Assembly: GCA_950097015.1 (NCBI GenBank)
Contig: CATNEN010000003.1
Coordinates: 15,980,501-16,044,500 of the forward strand
DNA length: 64,000 nt
Direction: 5' to 3'
Source of the DNA: Macrostomum hystrix
Lineage: Eukaryota; Platyhelminthes; Macrostomidae
This document shows positions 1 to 9,435 of this stretch, one piece after another (within the stretch, counting starts at the first letter, position 1; every line of letters starts with the position of its first letter). Under the pieces are notes generated by a model. It did not search any database and had not been told where the DNA came from. It saw only the letters and a list, made by a program, of their open reading frames with translations. Position numbers and translations under genes: made by a program.

Positions 1-477
1 GCACTCGTATATGATGGAAAAATCTATGATACTGTGTGTAGCAGTGTGTCCTACATTATATTACTGATATAGGGCATCTATACTACATACTATACTCTAC
101 AATATAGCACCTAAAAGCACCTAAAAGATATTTACTGGTATTACCATGCATTAAGGAATTAAGGTGTTACAGCTAATTAAATAGAGTGCACATTATAGAC
201 AATTCTATGACTGACAGGGTCTGAAAGCCCTATTGTATTGCATTGAGCTTGATCAGGTATCTAAGAATGACATAATATCTAGAGAGATATTGGCTTAGCC
301 TTGTGATCATGAACCGAGATAGCCAGTGACGGGCACCGCTAAATAGCGCAGTCGCTAACTGGCTGAAGGAAAGATAAGCGATCGCTAAATAGCGGGCGCT
401 TTTCCGATTTGAATTTAGCGCAATTAGCGCCGCTAACTTTGAAATGCGCTAAAAAATAAAAATTGTAAATAATCTGT
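1..477. other. Unassigned flank; terminal part has GCTAAATAGCG motifs
   Basis: No gene is seen. Around 324-445 the motif GCTAAATAGCG and its relatives recur in both orientations, including a CAGTGACGGGCACCGC stretch at 324 that resembles the outer end of some hAT transposons. It immediately precedes the 16-bp array, whose other flank matches a hAT end, so this could be the left part of a decayed or composite element. That is inference. Confidence 0.3.
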
Positions 478-1640
478 CTCGTCTCTCCCGTGCCTTATCT
501 CTCCATTATCTCACCTCTCCCGTGTCTCCATTTCTCCCGTGTCTCATCTCTCCCGTGTCTCATCTCTCCATTGTGTCATCTCTCCCATGTCTCGTCTCTC
601 CCGTGCCTCGTCTCTCCGGTGTCTCATCTCTCCCGTGTCTCATCTCTCCAGTGTCTTATCTCTCCCGTGTCTCATCTCTCCCGTGTCTTATCTCTCCCGT
701 GTCTCATCTCTCCCGTGTCTTATCTCTCCCGTGTCTCATCTCTCCCGTGTCTTATCTCTCCCGTGTCTCATCTCTCCCGTGCCTCGTCTCTCCGGTGTCT
801 CATCTCTCCCGTGTCTCATCTCTCCAGTGTCTTATCTCTCCCGTGTCTCATCTCTCCCGTGTCTTATCTCTCCCGTGTCTCATCTCTCCCGTGTCTTATC
901 TCTCCCGTGTCTCATCTCTCCCGTGTCTTATCTCTCCCGTGTCTCATCTCTCCCGTGTCTCATCTCTCCCGTGTCTTATCTCTCCCGTGTCTCATCTCTC
1001 CCGTGTCTTATCTCTCTAGTGTCTCATCTCTCCGGTGTCTCATCTCTCCCGTGCCTCGTCTCTCCGGTGTCTCATCTCTCCGGTGTCTCATCTCTCCCGT
1101 GTCTTATCTCTCTAGTGTCTCATCTCTCCGGTGTCTCATCTCTCCTGTGTCTCATCTCTCCGGTGTCTCATCTCTCCGGTGTCTTATCTCTCCAGTGTCT
1201 CATCTCTCCTGTGTCTCATCTCTCCGGTGTCTTATCTCTCCAGTGACTCATCTCTCCTGTGTCTCATCTCTCCAGTGTCTTAGCTCTCAAGTGTCTTATC
1301 TTTCAATGTCTCATGTCTCCGGTGTCTCATCTCTCCAGTGTCTCATCTCTCCAGTGTCTCCATCTCTCCAGTGTCTCATCTCTCCGGTGTCTTATCTCTC
1401 CAGTGTCTCATCTCTCCTGTGTCTCATCTCTCCGGTGTCTTATCTCTCCAGTGACTCATCTCTCCTGTGTCTCATCTCTCCAGTGTCTTAGCTCTCAAGT
1501 GTCTTATCTCTCAAATGTCTCATGTCTCCGGTGTCTCATCTCTCCAGTGTCTCATCTCTCCAGTGTCTCCATCTCTCCAGTGTCTCATCTCTCCCCTGTC
1601 TCATCTCCCCCTGTCTCATCTCTACCCTATCTCTGATATG
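478..1640. repeat. 16-bp minisatellite array
   Basis: About 70 tandem copies of a 16-bp unit, GTGTCTCATCTCTCCC on the plus strand, with recurrent C/T, CGT/GGT/AGT and CATC/TATC variants. The reading frames stay open in all three plus frames because the unit has no stop codon and 16 is not a multiple of 3, so the Ser/Leu/Pro/Val-rich ORFs are artefacts. Its complement, GGGAGAGATGAGACAC, is shared in degenerate form with the arrays at 3156-3475 and 28393-29422. Confidence 0.95.
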
Positions 1641-1735
1641 TTTCTCTTATAGTTCTACAGTCAATGCGGCCCGCTGTTGTCTTTCAGGTTCTGTTAGGTT
1701 TTGGCCCGCTAACTAATAAATTTGCCAAGTCCAGA
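1641..1735 (-). mobile_element. Degenerate hAT-type terminus beside the 16-bp array
   Basis: Read on the minus strand this matches the left end of the intact element at 28327. Both have a TIR-like block ending near TTTGCC, a GCGGGCC-type GC-rich patch, a run resembling GGTTCT, an AGCGGGCCG-like patch, then TACTGTAG-like bases before the array begins. The outermost bases have decayed (TTTGCCAAGTCCAG against the canonical TTTGCCGACCCCTG). The array therefore probably sits inside an old relative of that element. The opposite end is not recognisable as the same family. Confidence 0.6.
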
Positions 1736-1985
1736 AGGAATGGACTTGCTATTCTGTTAGAATTCTGACAGCAGCAGCAGCTGTCGCTTTCAAACTGTGC
1801 CCATTGTTGCTTTAGCAATGTACAGACAAATTTCGTTTCAGGAAGGTCGTCTTCGGTTCAGTATACCGAAAGTCGAAGAGGGCGTGACAGAAAAGTACAT
1901 TTTCGCTAGCATTTTACTGCAATTCGAAAATTTTCTTTAAAATAGCCATCCCATATTGAACCAAAGAAGTTTGTTCTAAGCTTGT
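1736..1985. other. Unassigned spacer
   Basis: Ordinary AT-rich sequence with one short CAG run near 1772. I see no gene, array or paired repeat in it. Confidence 0.5.
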
Positions 1986-2189
1986 TTAAATTGATTTTTT
2001 AATCGTTTTAGGAATAACATTTCTAGTGATCAACATAACAAGATCGTATCCTTGAGTACTTTGAGAACTTGCATGTAGGTACTGCATTGCAATTTGTTTT
2101 GTAGCTCCAATTCGGAGGCCATTTTGAGTACGGCCTGATCCAACCATCATTGGATTAGTTCGAATTTTTACATTTACTTTGACCAAACG
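1986..2189 (-). pseudogene. Possible double-stranded-RNA-binding-like exon fragment
   Basis: The minus-strand frame ends at 1986 and encodes KVNVKIRTNP followed by a GSGRTQNG...GATKQIAMQYLH stretch. This resembles the last beta strand and final helix of a double-stranded-RNA-binding domain, where a G-x-G-R-x-K...A loop precedes an amphipathic A-rich helix. An in-frame stop lies just upstream near 2195. I find only a weak AG (near 2177) for a splice acceptor and no ATG at a convincing start. It could be a terminal exon with a poor acceptor, a gene fragment, or chance. The N-terminal half of such a domain is not present nearby. Confidence 0.25.
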
Positions 2190-2510
2190 TTATCCCCACC
2201 AGACAAGCACGAACATACACTTAGCTGTTACCTCTGGATATTTTATTTGCTAAGCAATATGCACGGATTGTTTATCTTGGTTGGTCGCACTTTGGGGACG
2301 ATATAAACTTACAAAAAGTTCATTTCGGGGCCAATTTGCTTTAACGAATTGCTGTCTGTCATTTTCGCAGCTGACAGGTGTGATATTAAATGAAGAAGTG
2401 GCTTAACTTGTTTGTAATCGTTCTACAGTCTAGTAAAATATGATAAGTAGACCGAGTTTAAATTTGTTAATTAAACTATTAAATTTGTTTTCAATTGCGT
2501 TATTAAAAAT

Positions 2511-2763
2511 GACAGCCGCAGCTGTTAGGCAGCGCATCTGAAGGCTGCTTACAGCTGTTCAGTCCATGGACTGGGGGGACGCCACACCCACCCTCAATTA
2601 GCCCAGCTAATGCTGGCACCTATTTAACCGCTGGGTGAACTGAAGCAATGCAGAGTTAAGTGTCTTGCTAAATGGACACAAATTGTTCCAGTGGAGTCGG
2701 GAATCGAACCCCCGACCTTCAAGTCGTGAGTCCAATACATCAATCACTAAATCGGAACCCTTT
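2511..2763 (-). mobile_element. tRNA-derived SINE, copy A
   Basis: On the minus strand the unit starts with a tRNA-like head: a degenerate A box, then GGGTTCGATTCCCGACTCC resembling a Pol III B box. A body with GCAAGACACTTAAC follows, then a stretch around TCAGTCCATGGACTGAA. Copies B (3858-4042) and C (8858-9155) share the body; C has the best-preserved head. The GCAAGACACTT block recalls central domains of widespread metazoan SINEs, though I cannot assign a named family. The head here is decayed (TGATGTATTGGACTC). Confidence 0.75.
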
Positions 2764-3155
2764 AAATTTATTATGAATTGAAAATATTATAGTATAAAGT
2801 ATAAAGTTTGTCTGTACAACAATGGACAGCCTTGGTTGCAAAAAACTGACCCATGCAGGCATGCAGCAATCCTACCGCCTTCCAAACAAAGTCGATCGTG
2901 ACGACTAAAGCAAACAAATTCAAGGTGGAAAGCAGCAGTCACTCACTACAGCTGGAAATTACCGAATGCTGTGGAGACTGAAGTTTTTATTGGACCACAA
3001 AAGCACAGGAGCCATTGTAAGCTTAAAATGAATTATTATATTAATTAGAAAGTGCAAACAATGCTCCTAAATGAAGAATGGGCTTCTATATAGACGTATA
3101 TAACAGGCAGATGGAACTATATTTTCTGGGGTTTGGTTGCTTAATCTCTTGTTTG

Positions 3156-3475
3156 TCTAATATATCCACTGTCTTATCTCCCGCCTGTCTAATCTATCCA
3201 CTGTCTTATCTCCCGCCTGTCTAATCTATCCACTGTCTTATCTCCCGCCTGTCTAATCTATCCACTGTCTTATCTCCCGCCTGTCTAATCTATCCACTGT
3301 CTTATCTTCCGCGTGCCTGTCTAATCTATCCACTGTCTTATCTCCCGCCTGTCAAATCTATCCACTGTCTTATCTCCCGCCTGTCTTATCTATCCACTGT
3401 CTTATCTCCCGCCTGTCTCATCTATCCACTGTCTTATTATGAGGCCTGTCTCATCTATCCACTGTCTTATTATGA
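3156..3475. repeat. 32-bp minisatellite array
   Basis: About ten copies of a 32-bp unit, GTCTAATCTATCCACTGTCT followed by TATCTCCCGCCT. One copy carries a short insertion near 3310, and the last copies diverge to TATTATGAGGCCT. On the complement each unit splits into two 16-bp halves, GGGAGATAAGACAGTG and GATAGATTAGACAGGC-like, both resembling the 16-bp unit of the 478-1640 array. Confidence 0.93.
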
Positions 3476-3857
3476 GGCCTCACTGGAATTGCAACGGTGA
3501 GAAGTCGGGCAGCTATTAAGTGGCTGTGACATAATAAAGCGAAACACCATAGTGAAACCCTGCTTCACTTTGATCATTTATGAACTTTCGCTTTTAATCT
3601 TGACGCACTGCACGAGAGCTAAACAAAGTCTAGCGTACTGCTGTGCATTTTTGCATGATGCTACTACCAGTAGAGTATATTTATATTTTACGCATAAACA
3701 TGTTGCACATAATTCAACAGGCGCAATAACAGTTGCAACGATAAAATTTAATAACAGCCGAACACAAAATAAGTATACTGTAACACAACGGGAAATCATT
3801 TTTATTTATCTTTTCAATTATGATAATAAAAATAACGATAAATAAAAAAAGTAATTG

Positions 3858-4042
3858 ATTAAACCTGAACCTATCGGGCGGCCAGATGTGCAGCCCACAG
3901 CACAGCCGCAGCTATTGCGCGGCGCATCTGAAGGCTGCGTACGGTCCATGTTCAGTCCATGGACTGGGGGACGCCACACCCATCCTCACTTACCCCAGCT
4001 AATGCTGGTACCCATTTAAATGCTGCGTGAACTGAAGCAATG
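3858..4042 (-). mobile_element. tRNA-derived SINE, copy B, 5'-truncated
   Basis: Matches the body and 3' part of copies A and C, including the CAGCCGCAGCTATTGCGCGG region and TTCAGTCCATGGACTG. The match stops at GAAGCAATGC near 4042, so the tRNA-like head is missing. This is the usual result of incomplete reverse transcription. The 3' end abuts an AT-rich tail near 3840-3857. Confidence 0.75.
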
Positions 4043-4390
4043 CTTAAAATGATGTGACATTGCCGCCATATGTCCGTAAAATGGATATCTTATGAGGGCA
4101 ACTCCTTTTAAATATTCGATACTAGTTAAAAACGCCACAAAAATTGCGCACTCATGTAATTCTATCCAAGACTTATTGATTGGTGAACCATTAGGTTAGA
4201 TAATGGAGGTGTAATCTCAGAAAACGTTTTTGAGCACTTAGCTTTTATTTGGAGTGTAATAAGAGTCATGAGATGTAGTTCTAATGCAAAATGCCTATTC
4301 TCAACTAAGCTCAAGTAGCAGACAATCAATCCCAGCTGATATTGACACCGTAATTGATGGCCCGAATGAGATAATGGGCTACAAAAAAAC

Positions 4391-4398
4391 TATAAAAG
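4391..4398 (+). promoter_or_regulatory. TATA-box candidate for the GPCR gene
   Basis: TATAAAAG lies about 230 bp upstream of the GPCR ATG. Between them a CAG|GTAAGC donor at 4507/4508 and AG acceptors at 4591 or 4598 would allow a small 5'-UTR intron. The box is a good consensus match, but promoter use is inferred. Confidence 0.4.
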
Positions 4399-4628
4399 AG
4401 AGCGAAAACGGTTTGCAAAACAGTCCTAAATTCAAGGCATCATGAAGATTTGTTATTTAGAGTTATAACTAAAGAACTCAGGAATCAGCATTATTTAAAA
4501 CCAACAGGTAAGCAACTCTAAAACTTTACAACGAACGCGGGAGAGGCACAAACTTAAAAATAAATAAATCCTTTACTCGACTTTTACCAAGGATTTAGAC
4601 ATTGTGGTGACAACTTGAACTCCAGAAA

Positions 4629-5705
4629 ATGTCCGATAAGAGCAGCAACTCTAGCACTGACTCAGGAGAACAAACCGATGAAATGCGTTGGTACGAATTT
4701 AGCGGCTGGAAATGGGCCTTCAGCTACATCATTGTCTGGCTAATGCCCACACTGCTTGCTTTCGGATTCGTGCTCAACTCTCTCTGCTTCATCACCATCC
4801 TGCGAAGCAGGAAGACTTTTCCAAAGATCTCGCGACAGAACATGCTCATTATTACAGCATGCGATGTCATTGTTATTGCCATTGCAGGCACATATTACTA
4901 CTCCTCCTACTTACAACGTACCTTCGGAATCACCAGCATGGTAACGTACATGGATCACCAACACAGCAGCAAGGCTGCGTGCCACTTCATCAACTACTTC
5001 AAAATGTACTTGATGAACGGAACACCGTTCTTTAATGTTGGTCTAACTACTGAGCGAGTTATCGCTGTGGTGCTACCACTCAAAGTGAAGCGGATCATGA
5101 CTTTGAGGAACCACTTCATTATGCTCGCTTCCCTTTTTGTCCTGGGAAGCATTGCTCCTGCTCTGTGGGCTGCTGAGCAGGAAATAACTGATGGTAGATG
5201 CTCAAGCCTCACAGATTTGGAATTGTTAACTACGATCGACACGATTCAGTACAATGTTGACTTTTACTTCAGCAAATTGTCATTGTTCATCTACCTGCTG
5301 GCCGGCTGTGTGATTGTCGCTGTTTCGCTGAAGCTGCAGCACCGAAAAGTGGCCAAGCTATCAAGCAGCGACGACATGGCGAAACGACAGAAGACTGTCG
5401 GTACCTGCTTTATAATGATCTTCATGAACTTGGTGTTTTTCCTGTCGCATGGCCCGAGAGCCGGAATGTCGCTATACGAAGGATATTGTAATATTTGGTT
5501 CGGCTGTAGTATTCTACCTGACGCGGAATTGGATCTGATCTACAACGTGATGTACCCGTTTACTTTTCTGCACAACGTTATCAATCCGTTCGGTTATTTT
5601 GTTGGGCACGGTTTTCGACAGGCGTTCAAGGAGAACCTAGTCTGGATGGCCAAGCTGTTTACTTTTCGGCTCTCATTTGAGTGGAGCAGAAACAAAGAAC
5701 GCTAG
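4629..5705 (+). CDS. Class A (rhodopsin-type) G-protein-coupled receptor, single coding exon
   Basis: Encodes 358 residues, a typical length for the family. The extracellular N-terminus (about 1-25) has an N-x-S/T site in NSST. Seven hydrophobic segments lie near residues 28-55, 67-92, 115-140, 158-178, 205-232, 255-278 and 300-325. Family marks: the TM2 Asp in ITACDV; a Cys before TM3 (AACHF) with a second Cys in loop 2 (DGRCSS), a likely disulfide; NPFGY as the TM7 NPxxY; and an F-R-x-x-F helix-8 start. The DRY motif is replaced by ERV in LTTERVIAV, and the TM6 CWxP is absent (FFLSHGP). Such changes are common in divergent invertebrate peptide-type receptors, so an orphan or peptide receptor is likely, ligand unknown. 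ATG at 4629 starts the only long frame. AATAAA at 5950-5955 probably ends the transcript. Confidence 0.9.
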   Translation: MSDKSSNSSTDSGEQTDEMRWYEFSGWKWAFSYIIVWLMPTLLAFGFVLNSLCFITILRSRKTFPKISRQNMLIITACDVIVIAIAGTYYYSSYLQRTFGITSMVTYMDHQHSSKAACHFINYFKMYLMNGTPFFNVGLTTERVIAVVLPLKVKRIMTLRNHFIMLASLFVLGSIAPALWAAEQEITDGRCSSLTDLELLTTIDTIQYNVDFYFSKLSLFIYLLAGCVIVAVSLKLQHRKVAKLSSSDDMAKRQKTVGTCFIMIFMNLVFFLSHGPRAGMSLYEGYCNIWFGCSILPDAELDLIYNVMYPFTFLHNVINPFGYFVGHGFRQAFKENLVWMAKLFTFRLSFEWSRNKER

Positions 5706-5949
5706 AATTGAACTGAACGACTGAGAACTGAATAGGCCTTCATCTTACGGGCAGTCATGATAGAAATAATAAGACTTTGGTAACACCAAATGTTGATGCA
5801 GTTCCGTGTTCTTAATTGCGTTCTACTAATGTGGAGCGATGCATATCTTCTAACTAGATCTTTGCAAAGTTTCTATGATTTTATGCTACAGGCATACATA
5901 TACAATTGACTATCATATTGATAACTTTGGATCGGATAATTTATATATA

Positions 5950-5955
5950 AATAAA
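5950..5955 (+). terminator. Polyadenylation signal of the GPCR gene
   Basis: AATAAA about 245 bp after the GPCR stop codon, in AT-rich sequence, is the first consensus signal downstream. Confidence 0.6.
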
Positions 5956-6056
5956 AAGAAACAAATTAAAAAACTGCCGGAATTATTTTGCGTGCGCATA
6001 AAGCGTCAAAATATAGCATTTGGCAGTCTAGTTTGGACAGCGGGCTTTTAAGTATA

Positions 6057-6205
6057 AGTTATCACCCACTTTTTTATTTATTTTGGCCGGGAACGGCTGA
6101 GGACACGTCTCTTGGCCGAGGCGAAGCCTCGGCCAAGAAACGATGTCCGAAGACGTTTTCGGCCATAGATAAGTCAAACAAGTGGGTGACAATGTATGTA
6201 TCCCC
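6057..6205. repeat. Long hairpin palindrome 1
   Basis: A near-perfect inverted repeat. The left arm TTATCACCCACTT...GGCCG...GGACACG pairs with a right arm ending AAGTGGGTGACAA. The centre reads GGCCGAGGCGAAGCCTCGGCC. There is no coding potential. The same central sequence heads the hairpins at 7015-7185 and 7235-7375, whose stems differ. Confidence 0.85.
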
Positions 6206-6305
6206 CACTTGCCCGCCAACATTGTCTATGTCGTAACGCGTTTCGTTTATTTGCCCTAGGGCAATAAATCATTTATTTCCCGCGCCCCCGCGCGAAACAG
6301 AACTT

Positions 6306-6875
6306 TTACCACAGACATAAGTCACACCCGTCTGGGGAAATAAACAAAGAAAGTGCAAAACGAGAACGCTCGGAACCAAACACACCCTCCGTCCAGCAGT
6401 CATCTTCGATGGGCTTTGACACCGGGTCAGACTTCTTGAGCCCGACGCCCTTGCCCTCAGCAGTTGATAGCTTCATAGCAGCGTCCAACGCTCTTCTGCA
6501 CTCGGCAAACTCGACATTCGTCCAGAGGCACCAGTCCTTGCGATGCACGTTGCGCATTTGGTATTGTAGCATTGAGAAGAAGTCCTTCAGGGTACCAGCC
6601 GAGTACCGTTCGTTCCGTTTTGTCCGGACCTCCAGGATAAACAACTTCAGGAGAAAGTTCAGGTCCGTCTTGTCAAACTCATCCATGTCCTTGATAACCA
6701 TGATGGATGGTCCACCATTCGTCGCCCATTCTTGCTTCTTAAACGCGTGCCATTCATTGAAAGTAGACAGCATCCACTCGCATTTCTTTACGGTGTTCGG
6801 AGGGACCGTGCCGCCAATCATGGCCTCCGCCTCGGCCTCAGTCAAGCTTTCAAATCGAGGGCTAGACATATACAA
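6306..6875 (-). pseudogene. Crypton-type tyrosine recombinase fragment (KIAA1958/DUF3504-like N-terminal region)
   Basis: The frame from 6875 encodes 189 residues. Family-like stretches: NTVKKCEWMLSTFNEW, then DLNFLLKLFILEVRTK, AGTLKDFFSMLQYQMRN, ECRRALDAAMK and KSDPVSKPIEDD, ending CWTEGVFG. This layout matches the N-terminal SAM-like part found in Crypton elements and the domesticated KIAA1958/ZMYM/QRICH1 proteins. Similarity fades after GVFG, and the catalytic R...HxxR...Y domain is missing, so this piece cannot be an active recombinase. It lies between inverted copies of a TATCCCCCACTTG motif (6195 and about 7040), inside the insert that split the Tc1-like element. It is either a retained fragment or cargo of a foldback element. 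Confidence 0.65.
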
Positions 6876-7014
6876 GCGTCTGCTATTCTGTCCTGTTCTG
6901 TCTTTTTCGCATAAAGGCTGTCTTTTTTAGCGTCTACCCTCCTCTCGGATTTTGATTTTCACCATAGACTACAGACAGAGCGTAGCAAGAAACAGAAGAC
7001 TTAAAGTGCAATGA

Positions 7015-7185
7015 AAGTCGGCAGCCAAGTGGGGGATACATACCATCTCTCCCACTTATTTCGGCTGTCTAGGGTGCAAAGGCACTCGGCGCGAATTTCA
7101 TTGACCTCGGCTTCGCCTCGGTCAATAAATTTGCGCCTCGAGCCTTTGCACCCTGGCAGCCGAAATAAGTGGGAAAGATTATACA
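7015..7185. repeat. Long hairpin palindrome 2
   Basis: The arms CCACTTATTTCGGCTGTC... and ...GGCAGCCGAAATAAGTGGG pair. The inner stem carries GGGTGCAAAGGC against GCCTTTGCACCC, and the apex is GACCTCGGCTTCGCCTCGGTC. No coding potential. It differs in stem sequence from the other two hairpins but shares the apex motif. Confidence 0.85.
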
Positions 7186-7234
7186 TTTATTCCACAGTTG
7201 AAGCCAGATAATTGTCACCGGACCAGATGTATAG

Positions 7235-7375
7235 AATAATACCCCCCTGATTTCGTTTCTTTGGCCTAGGAACGGCTGAGGACACGTCTCTTGGCCGAGG
7301 CGAAGCCGAGGCCCAGAAGCGCAGTCCGGAGCCGTTCCTAGTCCATAGACAACGATTTCAGGGGGTATTATAGTA
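7235..7375. repeat. Long hairpin palindrome 3
   Basis: The arms AATACCCCCCTGATTTCG and CGATTTCAGGGGGTATT pair, with inner arms CCTAGGAACGGCT and AGCCGTTCCTAG and apex GGCCGAGGCGAAGCCGAGGCC. The inner block GAACGGCTGAGGACACGTCT is shared with hairpin 1, so the two are related copies with diverged outer stems. Confidence 0.85.
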
Positions 7376-7379
7376 TTTA

Positions 7380-7636
7380 ATCATAAATCTTGGCCCGGCT
7401 CACGAGATTGCACTATTAAAACTGTTTACAGCAGCTGTGACCATAGACTATATGTTTAATCGGCCTAGGCCAATAAATGACTGGCTTAGGCCAGTTAAAT
7501 AATAAATACGCAGAATTAATAGCCAATAGGCCGGGCCAAGCTGGGGATTAAAAATGTTTATCTGTCCCGGCCAGATAAATTTCAACGGCCAAATAAATAA
7601 ATTTATCTGGTCTATCGGCCAATCCAACTGGGGAAT
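7380..7636. other. Remainder of the nested insert, with GGCC/TAGGCC inverted motifs
   Basis: No gene. Short inverted motifs recur (CGGCCTAGGCCAATAAAT against ACTGGCTTAGGCCAGTTAAAT, AATAGGCCGGGCC), along with several copies of CCATAGAC. It looks like more foldback-element debris of the same kind as the three hairpins. Confidence 0.4.
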
Positions 7637-7799
7637 AAATTGGACGCAGGCCGCGGTCAGCCGCAGCAGCCTGACTGCAGTCTATGGCCTAACCTGACAC
7701 GCAGGCGCGGGATTTCAAATTGGACAGCGGGCAGCAATATGGACACAGTGAGCAGCAAAGTATAGCAGCTGCTTGTATTTTAAACGAGTGACTGGGATA

Positions 7800-8110
7800 T
7801 CCAATGCAGAACAATTTCAAAACAGTATAGAAAACAGTAACTGTAACTCTAGTTCAAAACAGGAACAGTATAGATCGCCATGAAATTCAGCCAGCAAGCG
7901 CGCACGCATTTGGTCCAAGGTCAGGAAGGGATTATCCTGAACAATGGACACCAGGAAATCCCTCATCGGGGCAGTGAGCTTCCACTGCTTTGCTCCACCT
8001 CTTGGCAAGGCGTATCGCCTGCCACCATTACGAAAGGATTCTCACCACGTTGCCAGGCCTGGATCACGAGATCTCGCTTCTCTCTGGTGATCGTAGCGTA
8101 GTGTCCACGC
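7800..8110 (-). pseudogene. Tc1/IS630-type transposase N-terminal remnant, frameshifted
   Basis: The minus strand encodes a helix-turn-helix start, ATITREKRDLVIQAWQRGEN, then after a frame change near 8030 continues RRYALPRGGAKQWKLT, then PMRDFLVSIVQDNPFLTL and DQMRARLLAEF. The R-G-G-x-K...LT...M...NP.LTL pattern is typical of the second winged helix of Tc1-like transposases. The DDE catalytic domain is absent. The fragment sits between the inverted repeats of the 6016-8333 element and is probably its own decayed transposase. Confidence 0.7.
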
Positions 8111-8335
8111 TGCATGCTAGCGCCTCGCTGTGTCCAAACTTTTTATTTTCTCGTCAGGGACCCTGTAGTTTGTTGTTGTTGTTGTTGCTGTGTCCAAATT
8201 GCTGCCCGCTGTCCAATTTGAAATCCCGCGCCTGCATGTCAGGTTGGGCCATAGACTGCAGTCATGCTGCTGCGGCTGACCGCGGCCTGCGTCCAATTTA
8301 AAAGCCCGCTGTCCAAACTAGACTGCAAAATGCTA

Positions 8336-8857
8336 GAGTGTACAAGTATAATATATTGATTTTGTGAGAAGGGTAAACTTGGCTATTTTAACAAAAAAGA
8401 ATAGTGACGCACATGTACCCAGTGGCAGTCCTCCTTATAGTCTTACACGATTATAAATGTCTACATGTCCCCATTTCGCTGAAGACGATAGTTGTCTATG
8501 GCTAATTTCAACCCTTTCTCGATTTTTTATAAAATCCGATTGCCTTTAATTAGACTCTTAGTGGGCTTCTTCTAAGTATGGAGTCTATGGTCTATGGTTC
8601 AAACTGTCTGCATTCCGAGCCCATTAACAGTAGAACTACCAAGCCAATTTGCCGCCCGTTTTTATACCAAAGTTTTTATCTATTCCTACTAGATAAAGGC
8701 AGGTGACCACAGATGTCGGAGATGATGCAGGCACATTCGGGTGACATGCTGATAAATTTTGAAGACCTGGCAAGGCCGCACTGAGTCGCAGTGCTAATTC
8801 GTGTACTGGGGTTTATGTTGGGACTAATAAATAATAATTATTATTTATAATAATAAC
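8336..8857. other. Unassigned spacer
   Basis: AT-rich, no gene seen. GTCTATGG occurs at 8498 and twice near 8583-8595. A TTATTATT-like low-complexity run at 8823-8856 forms the tail of SINE copy C. Confidence 0.5.
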
Positions 8858-9155
8858 TGATTACACCTGCCCCAATTGGGTCACATGTGCAGCCGACAGC
8901 ACAGCCGCAGCTAATGCGCGGCGCATTTGAAGGCTGCGTACAGCTGTTCAGTCCACGGACTGGAGGGACGCCACACCCACCTTCAATTATCCCAGCTGAT
9001 GCTGGTACTCATTTAACAGCTGGGTGAACTGAAGCAATGCAGAGTTAAGTGTCTTGCTAAAGGACGCAAATTGTTCCAGTGGAGTCGGGAAACGAACCCC
9101 CGACCTTCAAGTCGTGAGTCCGACGCCCTAACCACTAGGCTACAACCTCTACTAA
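8858..9155 (-). mobile_element. tRNA-derived SINE, copy C, best preserved
   Basis: Read on the minus strand the head is TAGTGGTTAGGGCGTCGGAC (A-box-like), then ACGACTTGAAGGTCGGGG and GTTCGTTTCCCGACTCC (B-box-like). The body contains GCAAGACACTTAACTC and a CCAGC-rich middle, and the 3' tail is a TTATTATT-like AT run. The region resembles a tRNA pseudogene fused to a conserved core, about 300 bp long. Copies A, B and D lie in the same orientation. Confidence 0.85.
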
Positions 9156-9307
9156 GGGACTTGCTTTGCTTAGTTGGGACTAAGCAAAAATACAACTTAG
9201 CAACTTTCACTATAGTAAGAAGGCAACTAAAGCGTTGATATTTTCTAGCATAATAACTTGCCTAGATTAGGAGCAAAGCATAAGCACCGCATTGTCCTCG
9301 AACATTG

Positions 9308-9313
9308 TTTATT
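9308..9313 (-). terminator. Polyadenylation signal of the C1orf131-like gene
   Basis: AATAAA on the minus strand, about 125 bp downstream of the stop at 9436. Confidence 0.5.
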
Positions 9314-9435
9314 TTTTTTAACTCACAAGCGAATATCGTCACATAAACACGCAAAATGAAATGCACAAGCAAGAAGTAATGTATTTTTATGCTGAAGTTT
9401 AGCATTCTGTTCTTCTAAACAAATATTTAGTGCCA

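Larger units (their letters stand above)
6016..8333 (-). mobile_element. Tc1/mariner-like element interrupted by nested insertions
   Basis: The outer ends are inverted copies: GCATTTGGCAGTCTAGTTTG onward at 6016 and its complement ending at 8333. Both reach GGACAGCGGGCTTTTAA and are flanked by TA dinucleotides (6014-6015, 8334-8335), the Tc1/mariner target. The right inverted repeat continues for more than 100 bp and pairs with 7637-7760, so the left repeat was split after about 6051 by some 1.6 kb of foreign DNA (6052-7636). A transposase remnant lies at 7800-8110. Without the insert the element would be about 730 bp, a deleted non-autonomous derivative. Confidence 0.8.

Noticed and set aside
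490-1491. 333-residue Ser/Leu/Pro-rich plus-strand ORF
   Set aside because: It is a product of the 16-bp array. All three plus frames are similarly open and give the same peptide motifs.
9013-9210. Short minus-strand ORF overlapping a SINE
   Set aside because: It lies wholly within SINE copy C. A translated tRNA-like head is not a gene.
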